This document shows positions 43,568-55,083 of a stretch of 64,000 nucleotides of DNA, in pieces. This DNA is from Crotalaria pallida. Its lineage: Eukaryota; Streptophyta; Magnoliopsida; Fabales; Fabaceae. The position numbers and the translations under genes are program-made. The stretch is from positions 67,876,501 to 67,940,500 of the forward strand of contig CM075651.1 of assembly GCA_037953625.1 (NCBI GenBank), written 5' to 3'. A model generated the notes under the pieces. That model saw only the letters and a program-made list of their open reading frames with translations, was not told the DNA's origin and did not search any database. Within the stretch, counting starts at the first letter, position 1. Each line of letters starts with the position of its first letter.

Positions 43568-46500
43568 AGTTTGGGGGAGTGATTTGGGTCCAATATATAG
43601 TGATTTGAATATGATTTAGACTCCCTTTTACTATGTGTTTAGCTTGTTTCTCAAGTATTTTGTAGGACTTTTTGTTAGTTTTTAGAAATAGTTCTTAGTT
43701 TTGAATCCTTTGAACGTTTTGATCTTTTTTGGGTATGTTTCAGGTACTTATGGATCTTAAATGCAAAATATATTGATGGACTTGGATAGAGGATGAAAAG
43801 AGCTTCGAAACGGTCCAAGAACGGAGTAAAACGGAGTCCGGAGCAGTCCGTAGCGCCCAAAACAGTCCGGGGCGCGCGTGCTGAAATTGTGCAGTACCCG
43901 TGCGCGCCCCAGGCGTGAGGGCGGATGCGCCCCAGGCTCACGAACGATGCACAGGCCCGAAACAGGCCCGTTTTGATGCAGTTTGATGGGGATTCAATTG
44001 GGACTCAATTAGGGTTTGTTTTAGGCATTAAATACTAGGTTTTTCAACAGTTTTTGTAAGCTTTTAGAGAGGGAGATTACATAGTTTAGAGAGAGGTTTA
44101 GAAGAGGAGGAGATCCAAGGATTGAGAGGTCAAGGCTTCTCCATGATAATCATGTATTATCCTTCTATTTCTTCTCTTGTTCTTCATTGTTTATCATGTA
44201 ACTAAAACCCTTTGTTAGGAATTGGTGAATTTGTATGGATTAGTTTATGTAGTTATTGAATTAGTGTTTTTCCGTTTCTAAATCATGTGTTTGATTGTGA
44301 TTTAATTGTTATGCATGAATCTGGCCAATTTATGTTTTGGATTTCTAATCCCCAAATTGAGAGATTTAGGGTTTAGATAGGCCTTTCCAATCAAACAATA
44401 TAATTGATCCAGGGGTAGAGATACAATTGGGTAATTATATAACTTTTATGAAATCCATTGTTCTTAACTATTATTCAATGAATTAATTACTTGAGAGATT
44501 GAGGGTTATGAATTGAATAAGAAATGGTAACTAAACATGAGAGATCTGATAGTTACTAAATTAGGGATTTGTTCATGATTTAGGGGAAGACAATAATTTA
44601 TAATTAGATAAACGAAACATACAATGAAACCACGTTCCTAACAATCCTTCTCTACCTGCTCACAACTTCTTTAATTTTCAGCATTAGTTTTAGTTTTAGT
44701 TGTTAATTTCAATTCAAATCAATTTTTAATTAAATCTGAATTTTAGTTATAGGATTCGCTTCTAGTTGCATTAAGGTAAAAATATATTGAACATTCTCAC
44801 AAACTCTCTGTGGGACGATATCTGGTCTTCTTGAGACTATATTACACGTTGACCCAGTACACTTGCTGGCACATCAACAAGTAGGATAGGGAATTATTTT
44901 GTTAAATAATAATTGATATGTGAAAAGTGTATGACCTATATGGAAAGTAAAAGCTAAGTGCTTGATTGTGAAAGTGTTTATTTGAAAATGAATGTTTAAA
45001 TTATAATCAAGTTAAGTTAGTGAGTATATGGCTTGATTAAGTATATGTATATACGCTTGAAACTATTAGAGTCATGAAAGAATATATGTTATGTGACTAT
45101 GTGAATAGATTTATCAAAGTAATGTTTGTTGTTTGTGTATGTTTGGAAAATATTTGAGTACGTAATTAGTTTTGAAATTAATTGATTTTAAGATAATTCG
45201 ATTTGATTTATTTGGGATTGTTGGATTGTGCTTGGTGGCTGTCCAAGATTTGTTTCATGACGAAAAGCTTGAATTTTAAAGTGTGAAAGTGGTTGTTTTG
45301 AGCGAAAGAATTATTTAAAGTAAAATGTACTTCCATGGTGTTTTCGGGTTTTATTAAAGTGAATTTGCAAAACAATTCTTTGCTGTCCTGCATTGTTTAA
45401 AGTTGCTTCTTAACTTTAAAAGTGTGTTCATGTGATTTGAAGTATGGTTTTCAAGCGGTATTTGACTTGGGAAAAAGACAGATTTAAAACAGTGAATTTT
45501 TCGGTGTTTTCAAATATGACTAAGGTGCTGTCCAAGACGGACCAGCAACCAAATCAATTAGTTAAAATTACTTTATTGGATACTTTCGAATGGTTTTGAG
45601 GTACTTAAAGTACTAGGAAACATTAGAGTTGTTTTGAGAAAACAATTATGCTTTAAGTCTTCCGAAGAGAAATGAATTACGTTTGAGTAAGAGGCGACTT
45701 TCTTGATATAAGTTAATAACATGAACGTGCTCTGTCTAATACGAGGAATGGTAAAGACGGGGGATTGGAGCAGCTGGCAACGACAAGGATCCGCGGAGAT
45801 CGTGTGCATTTATTTGTTGGGACTTGAGGTGAGAGAGAAGCTTTCCTAAGACACCGTGGTATTTAGGTGATTTATTAGGACGTTCCGGATCATCTCAAAG
45901 ATCGGAACTTGGTGGTTCCGAGTCAGTAGTATAGTGGCAATTGTTTGTGTTGTGTGTCCACTTATACAAAGGAGACAAAGACCACATGTTATTATGTGAT
46001 GAATTTATATGATGATGATTTGAAATGGCATGCTTATGTTTATCTGTAAATGTTTAATTATGCATGATGATATGTGAATTGTTGAATAGTAAGAGTAACA
46101 TGCTGATGGACGTCTGTTACGTCTTGAAAATGAGATAATGTGGATAAGATTGTGAAAGTAAAAGATACAAAGAGAAAGAAGTGATACCCGGTTGAGTTTA
46201 AGTCCTTATTGAATAAGCCAGCTTTGATAAGACATCGAGAAAAGAGATAAGAGCTAAAATTGTGAAAAGATATGAGATATTATGAGCACCGTGAGAATGT
46301 GGTAAGAGATAAGTCATGATGTGAACGAAAAGTATTGTAATGCTGATGAGAATAATGCTATTGAGTAAGAGCTGATGATAATAATGCGGATGAGCCAGAG
46401 CTGGGGAAAGTAATGCTGTTGTTGTTTACTGAAATGAGATGTGATATGAGTTGAGCTATGTGAAGCCAGAGGGCTGATGTTCCAAAAAGAGATATGTTGT

Positions 46501-49500
46501 AATTTTGAGAAAGATTATGAAATGAGATGTGATATGAGTTGAGTTATGTGAAGCCATAGGACTGATGTTCCAAAAAGAGATATGTTGTTATTATGAGAAA
46601 GATTATGAAATGAGATGCAAGTATGTCGATGCGATCCCAGCTCTGTGCTATGTTAAGAGAAGAAAAGAAAAGTAATGTTGTTACTTAGTGGTCGAGACTC
46701 GTTGAAGGGATGCACCAAGGATGAGCCGACCTTAGGGTAATAACTAAAACTCTAAAACTTTTAAAAGACATTGACGAATGCGGTGAGCAATGAGTGATAA
46801 GTAGTGGAGAGGAAGATACCATGGGTATCAGGGATACTCAGGAGGAGATTGCATTAGGGGGAGGCAATGACGGTGAAAGGTCAAGAAGCCTTGAGTACTT
46901 TCTAGGTGGAACGAATTCCATAAGGGGTAAGGATGGGCCGATCCGATGCCGTGGTTAGTTCTACACCCGGAACTAGAATAGTATTGTCACCCCCTAGATT
47001 GCAAATCTTGAACAGTGAGAGGGACTGGAACGGGGCTCTGTGATTTTGCCATTGTACCCGATTTTTCTACAATGTGCCTTGTTTATATGATTTGATTTGA
47101 GACTATACCCGATTTTCTACAGTTCTCCTGGCATTGAGTATTTTGTTGAGACAGTTGTCAAGCCCGCGTGGTAAAGGTCATGTACTCCTGTTTGCTTCCG
47201 ACTAGGTTGGGTGGATGACCGAGGAGATGTAGACGTGTGTGCTAACTGCTAACGAAAGGAGTACCTCGATGATATTATAATTCCCCAATCATCGATGGTT
47301 GTGATCCAATAAGACTTGATAAGAAAAGTTTAAGAGTCATGAAAAGACTTATAATTATGAGAAGCAAAAGCTTATGAAATGTTGATAATGAGAAATGAAT
47401 CGAGAATGAAAGTGGGGAAAAGTGAATGTAACCATATGAGAATGGAAATGAATAAGATTCACAAGTTGAGATCGAGAAGGAAATTGAGAAAGAAAGAATG
47501 TTCATGTTGAGAAGTGAAAATAAGTTTGGCAAGATAATGTATGATGAGGATAATGATGATGATGATGATGATTAACTTGAATGCTATGTTATATTTATGT
47601 TGCATTGTTATGTTTCTATTGTCTTGATATCTTGCCTACGGTAAACCCACACCGTCAACGATGCGTCGTTCGGATTGCTTACTCTCTCCTGTCTCGTTGG
47701 CATATCGGTGTTGCTGGTATTGCAACGGACAGATGGAGCATCGTATGGAGATCACCACCTAGAAAAGGCATGGAAACGGTTGGAAGCCTACTCCCTATGG
47801 CTGGGTATGGACTGGCTGCACTCAGATAGTGATTCCGGACCCGGAGCACACCTTTAGCGGAGTTAACTTGGAACCGTATCTGGGACAGGTCACTGTACGA
47901 GGATACAGAAGCTATGAACAAAAGGTTTGATCATTTGTTCCCCAGAGAAAAGCTTTGCATACCTTTTCAATGCCTTGAATCTCAGTTTTGGGTATTATGA
48001 AAATGGAAGCCCAATAAACATGAAGGCTAAGCAACACTATGTTGATGAGGCAAACTCTCCCTTGATAGGACAGATTTCGGGATTTCCAAGTTTGCACTCT
48101 CTTGGTGACTCTGTCTATAAGGAGCTACAAGAACCTACTGTCCATTTTTTAGCAGAAATGGGTAGGCCTAAGTACATGATAGGAAAATATTCTCTCTGGA
48201 AACCAGTAATGTTACATAGCTCCTCTTGCCTTTGATGATTGATACCTGCCATGTACATTGATGATTTCTCTTTATTTGCTTCCAGACCAGACATGACAGC
48301 AAAATCATGAAGTCCATCCCTTAATGCTCTAACACTTGCTGGATGTGCTTTAAAGAAAACCATTTAATCATCTACAAAGGCCAAATTTACTAGTCTCAAG
48401 TCTTTACATAAGGGGTGAAATTGAAAGTTTATGTTCTTGGTAGCATGCTGCAGATTTCTTGTCAAAATTTCCATGGTCATGACAAAAATCAAAGGTGAAA
48501 CTAGGTCACCTTGTCTAATTCCTCTTGATTCTCTGAACTTCTCACTTCTGTTACCATTAAGGACAATAGAGTATGTTGCAGTCTGCATGCAAGCCATAAT
48601 CCAGGTAATGAATTTCTCTGGAAACTTAAATGCCACTAGCATATTTTCAATAAACCTCTAGTCTAGAGTGTCATAGGCTTTTCTTATATCGATCTTCATT
48701 AGGCACCTTGGAGAGACTGATCTCCTGCCATACAGTCTAAGAAGCTCTTTTGTGAACATGACATTATGGACAATGCTTCTATTTTTAATGAATGCAATTT
48801 GGTTTTCTTGGATAATACTTGGCAGAACATGATTGAGTCTATTACAAAGCACTTTAGTGATACATTTGTATAGAGTGTTACAGCAAGCAATGGGTATGAA
48901 TTGATGAACCCGTGTTGTAAACTCCACTCTTGGTACCATAACAAGATCAGTAGCATTTATTTCTTTAAGCAGATAACCAGATTCAAAAAACTCTTTAATT
49001 GCAGAACATACCTCAGTGCTAACTATGTCCCAAGCATGGATAAAAAAGCCTGATCCATATCCATCTGGACCTGGAGATTTGTCAACATGGATAGAGTTCA
49101 GTGCTTGCTTGATCTCGTCATCTGAAATTCGCATGACTAGGTTCAGCTGCTGGTCACTGGTTAGCACCTTGCCTTCTGCTATCACCTCTTGCTTGATGTT
49201 ACTATCATGTCTTTGTCTAGAGAACAGATTTCTGTAGTAGTTTAGAAAGACTTGCTCAATAGCCTTCTGGTCATTTATCATGTCCTCTCTTTCATCCTGA
49301 ATACTAAGGACCCTGTTCCTATACTGCCTTTGTTTGATTGACTGATGAAATAGGCTTGTATTATCATCACTATCCTTTAGCCATGCAACCTTCGCTTTCT
49401 GCCTCAAAAAAGAAACAGCTAAGTTCTTAACAGCATAGTATTGCTTTGTTAATTCCCTTTCTGCTTCCTATATGGAAATATCATTTGGCCTTTGATTAAT

Positions 49501-50159
49501 TTAATTCTGGACCAGCTCCAATCTGCTCCTTAAGTCAACCTGTCTTTTATCAATGTCAGCATAGTAGGATTTATTCAATCTGCTTAGAGGCATTCTGAGC
49601 AAATAGAGCTTTCTGCTGATTTTGAACATTTCACTGCCATGAACATCTATGCTCCAAACTGCCTTAACAATTTCCTCAAAATCATTATGGTTAGTCCACA
49701 TATTAAAGAATTTGAAGTCTTTCTTCCTCTCAACCTGATTCAATCCCCAGTCAACAATCATAGGAGAGTGATAAGAGAGTCCAGGCATAAGGAAATTTGT
49801 CTCAGTATAGGACCACTGCCTGCACCAGCTATCATTCGCCAGAACCCTATCCAATTTAGAAAAAATTATGTCTGAACCTACTTGTTTATTACTCCATGTG
49901 TAAAAACAGCCTTTGTATCTCATGTCCATCAAATGACAATCTAAAACACAATCACTGAAATCTTGGAGCTGAGCTATTTCAAGAGGCCTGCCCCCAAGTT
50001 TCTCATCCTGCTTAAGGCATGTATTGAAATCCCCAAGAATAATCCAAGGGCCAGAAACAGCAGTGGAGATACCTTTCAAAACTGCCCAAAGATCTTTCCT
50101 TTCATCAGCATTGTTGGAGGCATAAACAAAAGTTGCAAAGAAGGCCAACTGTTTATGCT

Positions 50160-51582
50160 TGATTTGGGTCCAATATATAGTGATTTGAGCATGATTTAGA
50201 CTCCCTTTTACTATGTATTTGGCTTGTTTCTCTAGCAAATTTAGGACTTTTTAGTAGATTTTAATTATTTTTAGTAGTTTAGGGTCCTTTAAGCGTTTTG
50301 ATCCGTTTGTTAGTGTTTCAGGTACTTTTTGGAGCTCAAATTAAGAAAATATTTATGGACCTGAAAAGAGGACGAAAAGATCTTGCAAATGGAAAAAGAA
50401 CGGAGCAAAACGGAGTCAGAGGAGGTCCCGCGCGCCTGAGGAGCGGGGACGGGTGCGCCTGTATGGAAAAACACAAATTATCAGACCTGCGCGCCTGGGG
50501 CGCGAGGTCGCGTGCGCCCTTGGGCGCGCGTGCATGTTGGAGGCCCAATCTGACCAGATTCTGAACAAAGTAGAAGAAGAGAAGTCTAATTTGGCTTCAT
50601 ATCTTAGATTTGGTCAGAAATTAGAAGATAAACATGGACCTTATCTACTAGATTTAATTAAGATTTATTTTAGGATTTGTTTTACTCTTTAAATAGAGGA
50701 TTTGTAAATAGTTTTTAGTAGGTTTTGAGATCACAGAATTCAATTAGGATTAGAGAGAGAGGTTAGTAACATCTATTGAGAGCAAGGAGGCAAGGCACAA
50801 AAATTGGAGATCATCACTACAAGAGAGATCTGCGTGAGGATTGAAGGTCTCTTGGAGAGTTAACCTGTATTGTCTATGATATGAGGTTTTCTCTTTGCTT
50901 CTGTTTTCTTTATTTCTATATGTGTAACTAAAACCTCTTGTTAGGAACATGGTGTAAATTGTATCGTGTAACTTATTTTAATTTATGATTTAGTGTTTTC
51001 CTGTTTTTAATTCATGCGTTAATTGTGTTTTTATTGCATACGTAAAACTGATCAATTTATGTTTTGGATTTCTTAATTCGTAACGAAAGTTAGGATTTTG
51101 AATAGGCCTTGCAATTAACGGTATAATCAGTTTAGTTATAGAGATATGATTAAATGATTATTGACTTGGTAATTCCCTTGTGCTGAATTTGATATTTTCT
51201 AATATTGTAATTTGTTGAGAGATCAAGGATTAAGTATTTAGAGAATAAGGGTAATGTTAGAGAGATCTAATTATTGCTATTTGAGAGAAATTGTCCATGA
51301 ATTAAAGGAAAATCTAAATTATTATTAAATAAGTGAATCATACAACTAAACCAAGTTCCTAACCTTTTTCTATTGCTTTCTATACATCTTATCTCCTCAA
51401 TCTTTTTATTTTATTTTATTATTTAAATTCTCCTTCTCCTTCTAAAATTCAATAACAAGTTGCATTAATAATTACGAATTGGTGAAAAGTTATTAGAAAC
51501 AATTTGCAATCCCCGAGTGGAACGATACTCACTTACTATCTGTATTACTTGTCGACCTAGTACTCTTGCTAGACAATCAACA
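50160..51582 (+). mobile_element. Solo LTR F (Athila-like), target duplication atgct
   Basis: It runs TGATTTGGGTCC...CAATCAACA, with exact atgct at 50155-50159 and 51583-51587. Sequence and GC palindrome cluster (50431-50532) match the D LTRs most closely. It interrupts the endonuclease part of LINE-H, so it is younger than LINE-H. Confidence 0.95.
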
Positions 51583-51685
51583 ATGCTTCACAGTAACATA
51601 GCAATGAATTATTGGTCTGATCAGCCCACCACTATCACCTCAAACATGTCTTTTTTCCATATCAACCAAATTCTAGCAACAGGAC

Positions 51686-52956
51686 TGATTTGGGTCTAAT
51701 ATATGATGTTTTGAGCATGATTTAGACTCCCTTTTACTATGGATTTGGCTTGTTTCTCTTGTAAATTTAGGACTTTTTGTATAGTTTTAGGATTTTGTTA
51801 TTAGTTTGAATTCCTTGAACGTTTTGATCCGTTTTGGGTATGTTTCAGGTACTTTCAGAGCTTAATTGAAGAAAATAATTACGGGACTGAAAAGAGGACG
51901 AAAGGACCTTGACAATGGTGCAAGAATGGAGCGAAACTGAGTCAGGAAGTCAGACGCATGCACAGGCGCACGGGCCGGTGCGCCCAGGCGCGCTTAAAGC
52001 GGTAATTAGCATTAGATGCGCCTGGCGCGCCCAGGCGTGAGGCCTAGCGCGCCCAGGCGCACGCGCACCGTGGGAGGCCGAATTGGGCCTGTTTTGCTAA
52101 TTTTCTAAAGGATTTGCTTAGGATTTCGTTTTAGCTTTTAAATATAGGTTTTAGAACTAGGTTAAGCAGCTTTTAGAGAGGGAGATTACATAATTTTAGA
52201 GAGTTTTAGAAGAGGAGAAGATCCAGGATTGGAAGATCCAAGGCTTTTCCATGGTAATCATGTATTCTTCTATTGCTTTTGTTCTTATTTTCTTAATGTG
52301 TAACTGAAACCCTCGTGTTACGAATTGGTGGATTTGTATGGATTAGTTTATTGATTTCATGAATTGATGTTTTTCCATTTCTAAATCAAGTGTTTGATTG
52401 TATTTTCACTATTATGCATGGAAGTAGCTAATCTATGTTTTGGATCTCTAATTCTTCAATTGAGAGATTAGGAATTAGAATAGGCCTTCAATCAAACAAT
52501 ATAATTATTCAACTCGCAGGAATACTTTTGGGTGATTATATAACTTGTTATAAATTCCACTGTTCTTAATTAATGGTTATTCAATGGTTTAATCACTTAA
52601 GGGATTAAGTGTTATCAAATTGGATAATAAACAGTAATTGCATAAGAGGGATCTAGTAATTACTAACTTAGGAATTTGTTCTTGATTTACGGAAAAACAT
52701 AGATTCATGATTAATAAACAACGCCATACAATGAAACTATGTTCCTAACATCTTTCTCAAATTGCTCACAACTTTTATTTAATTTCTGTTTTTATTTGAT
52801 TTCAAATCAATCTTAATTAGTTACAAACTAATAGATTTCGCTTTTAACAACTCTTTGGTGAGAATTAATTGAACAATTTGCAATCCTTGAGGGACGATAT
52901 TTGGTCTTATTGACTATATTACTTGTCGATCCGGTATACTTGCCGGTAGTCCAACA
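51686..52956 (+). mobile_element. Solo LTR G (Athila-like), imperfect target duplication
   Basis: It starts TGATTTGGGTCT and ends GTCCAACA. Flanks are aggac (left) and agaca (right), so the duplication is decayed or off by one base. It is more diverged than F from the other LTRs and is probably older. It has a GC palindrome cluster at 51953-52068, a TATA-like AT stretch near 52140 and interrupts LINE-H ORF2. Confidence 0.85.
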
Positions 52957-53291
52957 AGACATAAGTCAAGGTTATGGAAAGAGCCCTATCCAGGTGCAAT
53001 ATTATTCTGCACTAACTGAATAGAGTTATTTCTTAACTTATTTTGAAGAATCCCTAAGAGCCCTACATTATTAAGTCAACACAAGGCAACAATTTCTTGT
53101 TGCTTCTGAGGGTGTTTTAACCCTCTAATATTCCATGCTCCAATCCTATCCATGTGGCATTTGCATAGAGGTTTCCCCTTTCTGCAAATTCTTTCTGTTT
53201 AGGCCTTTACTTCTTGTGGTCACTGGTATCCATTCACCTTCATGCACTGTCTCATCAGTTACCTTTCCTTTGTCTTTTTCTGGGTGCTGCT

Positions 53292-54503
53292 TCAGTAAAG
53301 TGCTCTCAGGTCCATAACCTTTTCAACATCTTCAGAAGCTGAAGCAACATTCTCCTCAGGAACTACTACTCCTTCTTCAATACTTTTCTTCAAATTGAAG
53401 GCACTGACCATAGTATCAACATCCTCTTGAGAAGGTTTGTTCTTGATAACCCATTGTTGTTTCACTCCCTTCTTGCACATTTTAGCATCATGTCCATAGG
53501 ATGAGCATTTAGAGCACAAGACAGGTTTCCACTCATAGCTAACCTTCTGTGTTATAATATTCCCTTTCTCATCCTCAAAGAAGATCTCTTCTGGTAAGAC
53601 AGCTGGATCAACTTCAATAAGAACCCTTGCGAAATTGATTTTGTTTCTCTCTTGTGTGACTTGGTCTACCATAATTGGCATACCAACAAGACTTGCTATC
53701 TTCCGTAAGGCTGCTGCACCCCAAAATTTCAAGTTCAGACTGGGGAATTCGATCCAAATAGGTACTCTATCCACGTATCCTCTTTTGATAGGTCTGCCTG
53801 TCAAGGGAGCAAGGATCATTGGCTTTTTGTCAAAATGGAAAACACCTATCTCAAGCACTTTGTTCTTGCCTTCCTCATTGTTGAATCTCACGATTATTGT
53901 TCCATCAGTGTTCATGAGAATCTTGTCAATGCCATATTGTCCCCAAACATTCTTTATATATCCACTAATAACTGAGTAAGGGGGTTTTGAACAAAGGACA
54001 TAACAAACCAATGCATTTTGCCAATATTTGATCTTATCTTCCACATCACATGAGTGAATCTTGCCTATTGATACTCCATCTTTTAAAAATGGTCGATGGA
54101 ACTGCAGTTTTTCCCCTGCATTCCTCAGTTTTGATATGTCAAAGTTCTGCCAAACATTAAAAGGTTTGTCCTTGTTTTGCACACTATCATGGTTTTGAGG
54201 ATTACTACCATCAGCCGCCACTAGAACTGTTTCATTGGTCTGCAGGTTTTGCAAGGCATCTGGAGCTTATTGTCCACTACTCGTTTTCTCCTTGATCTTT
54301 AGTTTGAGGGTTTCAAGGCCTTCAAGGATTTTCTGTGCTTGCGTAGGACTCAAGGAATCAATATCATCATCCAGTGCTGCAAGGTCTATTGGGATCGAGT
54401 CTTCTACAGAAGTGGCATGTTGTTGTTCATCCTTCTTCGGTGTCTCAATCATAGTAGAGGGGCTCTTAGGGGGCCTCCCCCTCTTCTTTGCCATGTTAGA
54501 CAA
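53292..54503 (-). pseudogene. ORF1 of LINE-H (DUF4283-type, CCHC, AT-hook)
   Basis: The frame starts at about 54503 with MAKKRGRPPKSP-like sequence, where RGRPP matches an AT-hook core. One in-frame TAA near 54267 interrupts it. The rest (54254-53292) has VWQNFDISKLRNAG, a DUF4283-type RNA-binding domain with KIKYWQNALVCYVL, and a zinc knuckle CSKCSSYGHDAKMC. Plant L1 ORF1 proteins bind element RNA. ORF2 starts about 140 bases further on. The stop fits a CAA-to-TAA change. Confidence 0.85.
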
Positions 54504-55083
54504 CAGCGACGGCGGTTGTTTTTGGGCACCAGCGCGAGAGAATAGAAGAAAACCCTTTAGAAATTACTTGTTAAAGTGTTTAATGATGAAAAAGTGATTC
54601 TTTAATTTTAAAGTAATGATCTTTAGTAAGGTAATACTTTTCTTGAAAAGGTTTATTTTTAAGTTAAAAAGCTTCTTGCATGTCACTAAAAAGTTAAGAA
54701 AAATAACTTATATCCATGTGCATGTGATTTTTATTTTATAAAGTATTGTATTTTAGAAGAAGACATGATTTTTATTTACATGCAAAAGCGTCTTGTCTTT
54801 TATTTCATTTTTTATTATTTCCTATGAGCCAAATGATTAAACTTCTCAAGGAGATTTTTGATCCATAAAAAGAATCAAGGAAAATAAATGTTCGTCCTTT
54901 GAGAAGGTGATGGCCGAATGTATGCAAGGGGAAAAATGAAGATTTTTCCTTTGCATGTGTATTTGTTTAGACTTATTTTTAATTTTTATGTGATAGTTAT
55001 TTTATAAAAATAGCTAATCTTGAAAAATAATTGATTTTTAGAAAAGTATAAACATGTTTAGAGAGGAACTGTTGGACTTGTAT

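Larger units (their letters stand above)
38342..44879 (+). mobile_element. Element E: Athila-like LTR retrotransposon with gag-protease only
   Basis: LTRs at 38342-39634 and 43580-44879 start TGATTTGGGTCC and end ATCAACA. Primer site at 39641-39658, polypurine tract agtttgggggag at 43568-43579. One long open gag-protease frame; no reverse transcriptase, integrase or envelope-like frame. The LTRs are nearly identical by eye and the frame is intact, so it is young. It probably depends on enzymes from another element. Flanked by a 25-bp duplication rather than 5 bp. D, F and G belong to the same broad family. Confidence 0.9.
35599..47911 (+). mobile_element. LTR-C', second C-type long LTR, holding element E
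   Basis: It starts TGTGACGACCCGCA inside the 5' LTR of M and matches LTR-C block by block: promoter 36570-36612, leader, cgtggtatttagg block (about 45850), gactcgttgaagggatgc (about 46690) and tcttgcctacggtaaaccc (about 47630). Element E (38342-44879) interrupts it. A GAT repeat lies at about 47552-47572. Right of about 47911 LINE-H sequence begins, so the LTR's 3' end is missing. Nothing coding was seen in 44905-47911. Confidence 0.6.
47912..53153 (-). pseudogene. ORF2 of LINE-H (endonuclease and RT), split by two solo LTRs
   Basis: The start codon is at 53153, opening with GAWNIRGL, the usual start of plant L1 endonuclease. Solo LTR G separates this from a second endonuclease piece (51588-51685), and solo LTR F separates that from the rest (50159 downward: GPWIILGDFN; SYHSPMIV where SDHS is expected). 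RT follows: KSPGPDGYGSGFF, KIDIRKAYDT, a stop where Trp is expected (48658), GIRQGDLVSPL and NLAFVDD in place of FADD. It fades near 47912 without the C-terminal zinc domain or poly-A tail. Multiple stops and two insertions make it dead. Confidence 0.9.

Noticed and set aside
47581..48235. Plus-strand frames at the C' and LINE-H junction
   Set aside because: They are antisense to the LINE reverse transcriptase or lie in LTR DNA. Codon pattern and homology favour the minus strand.
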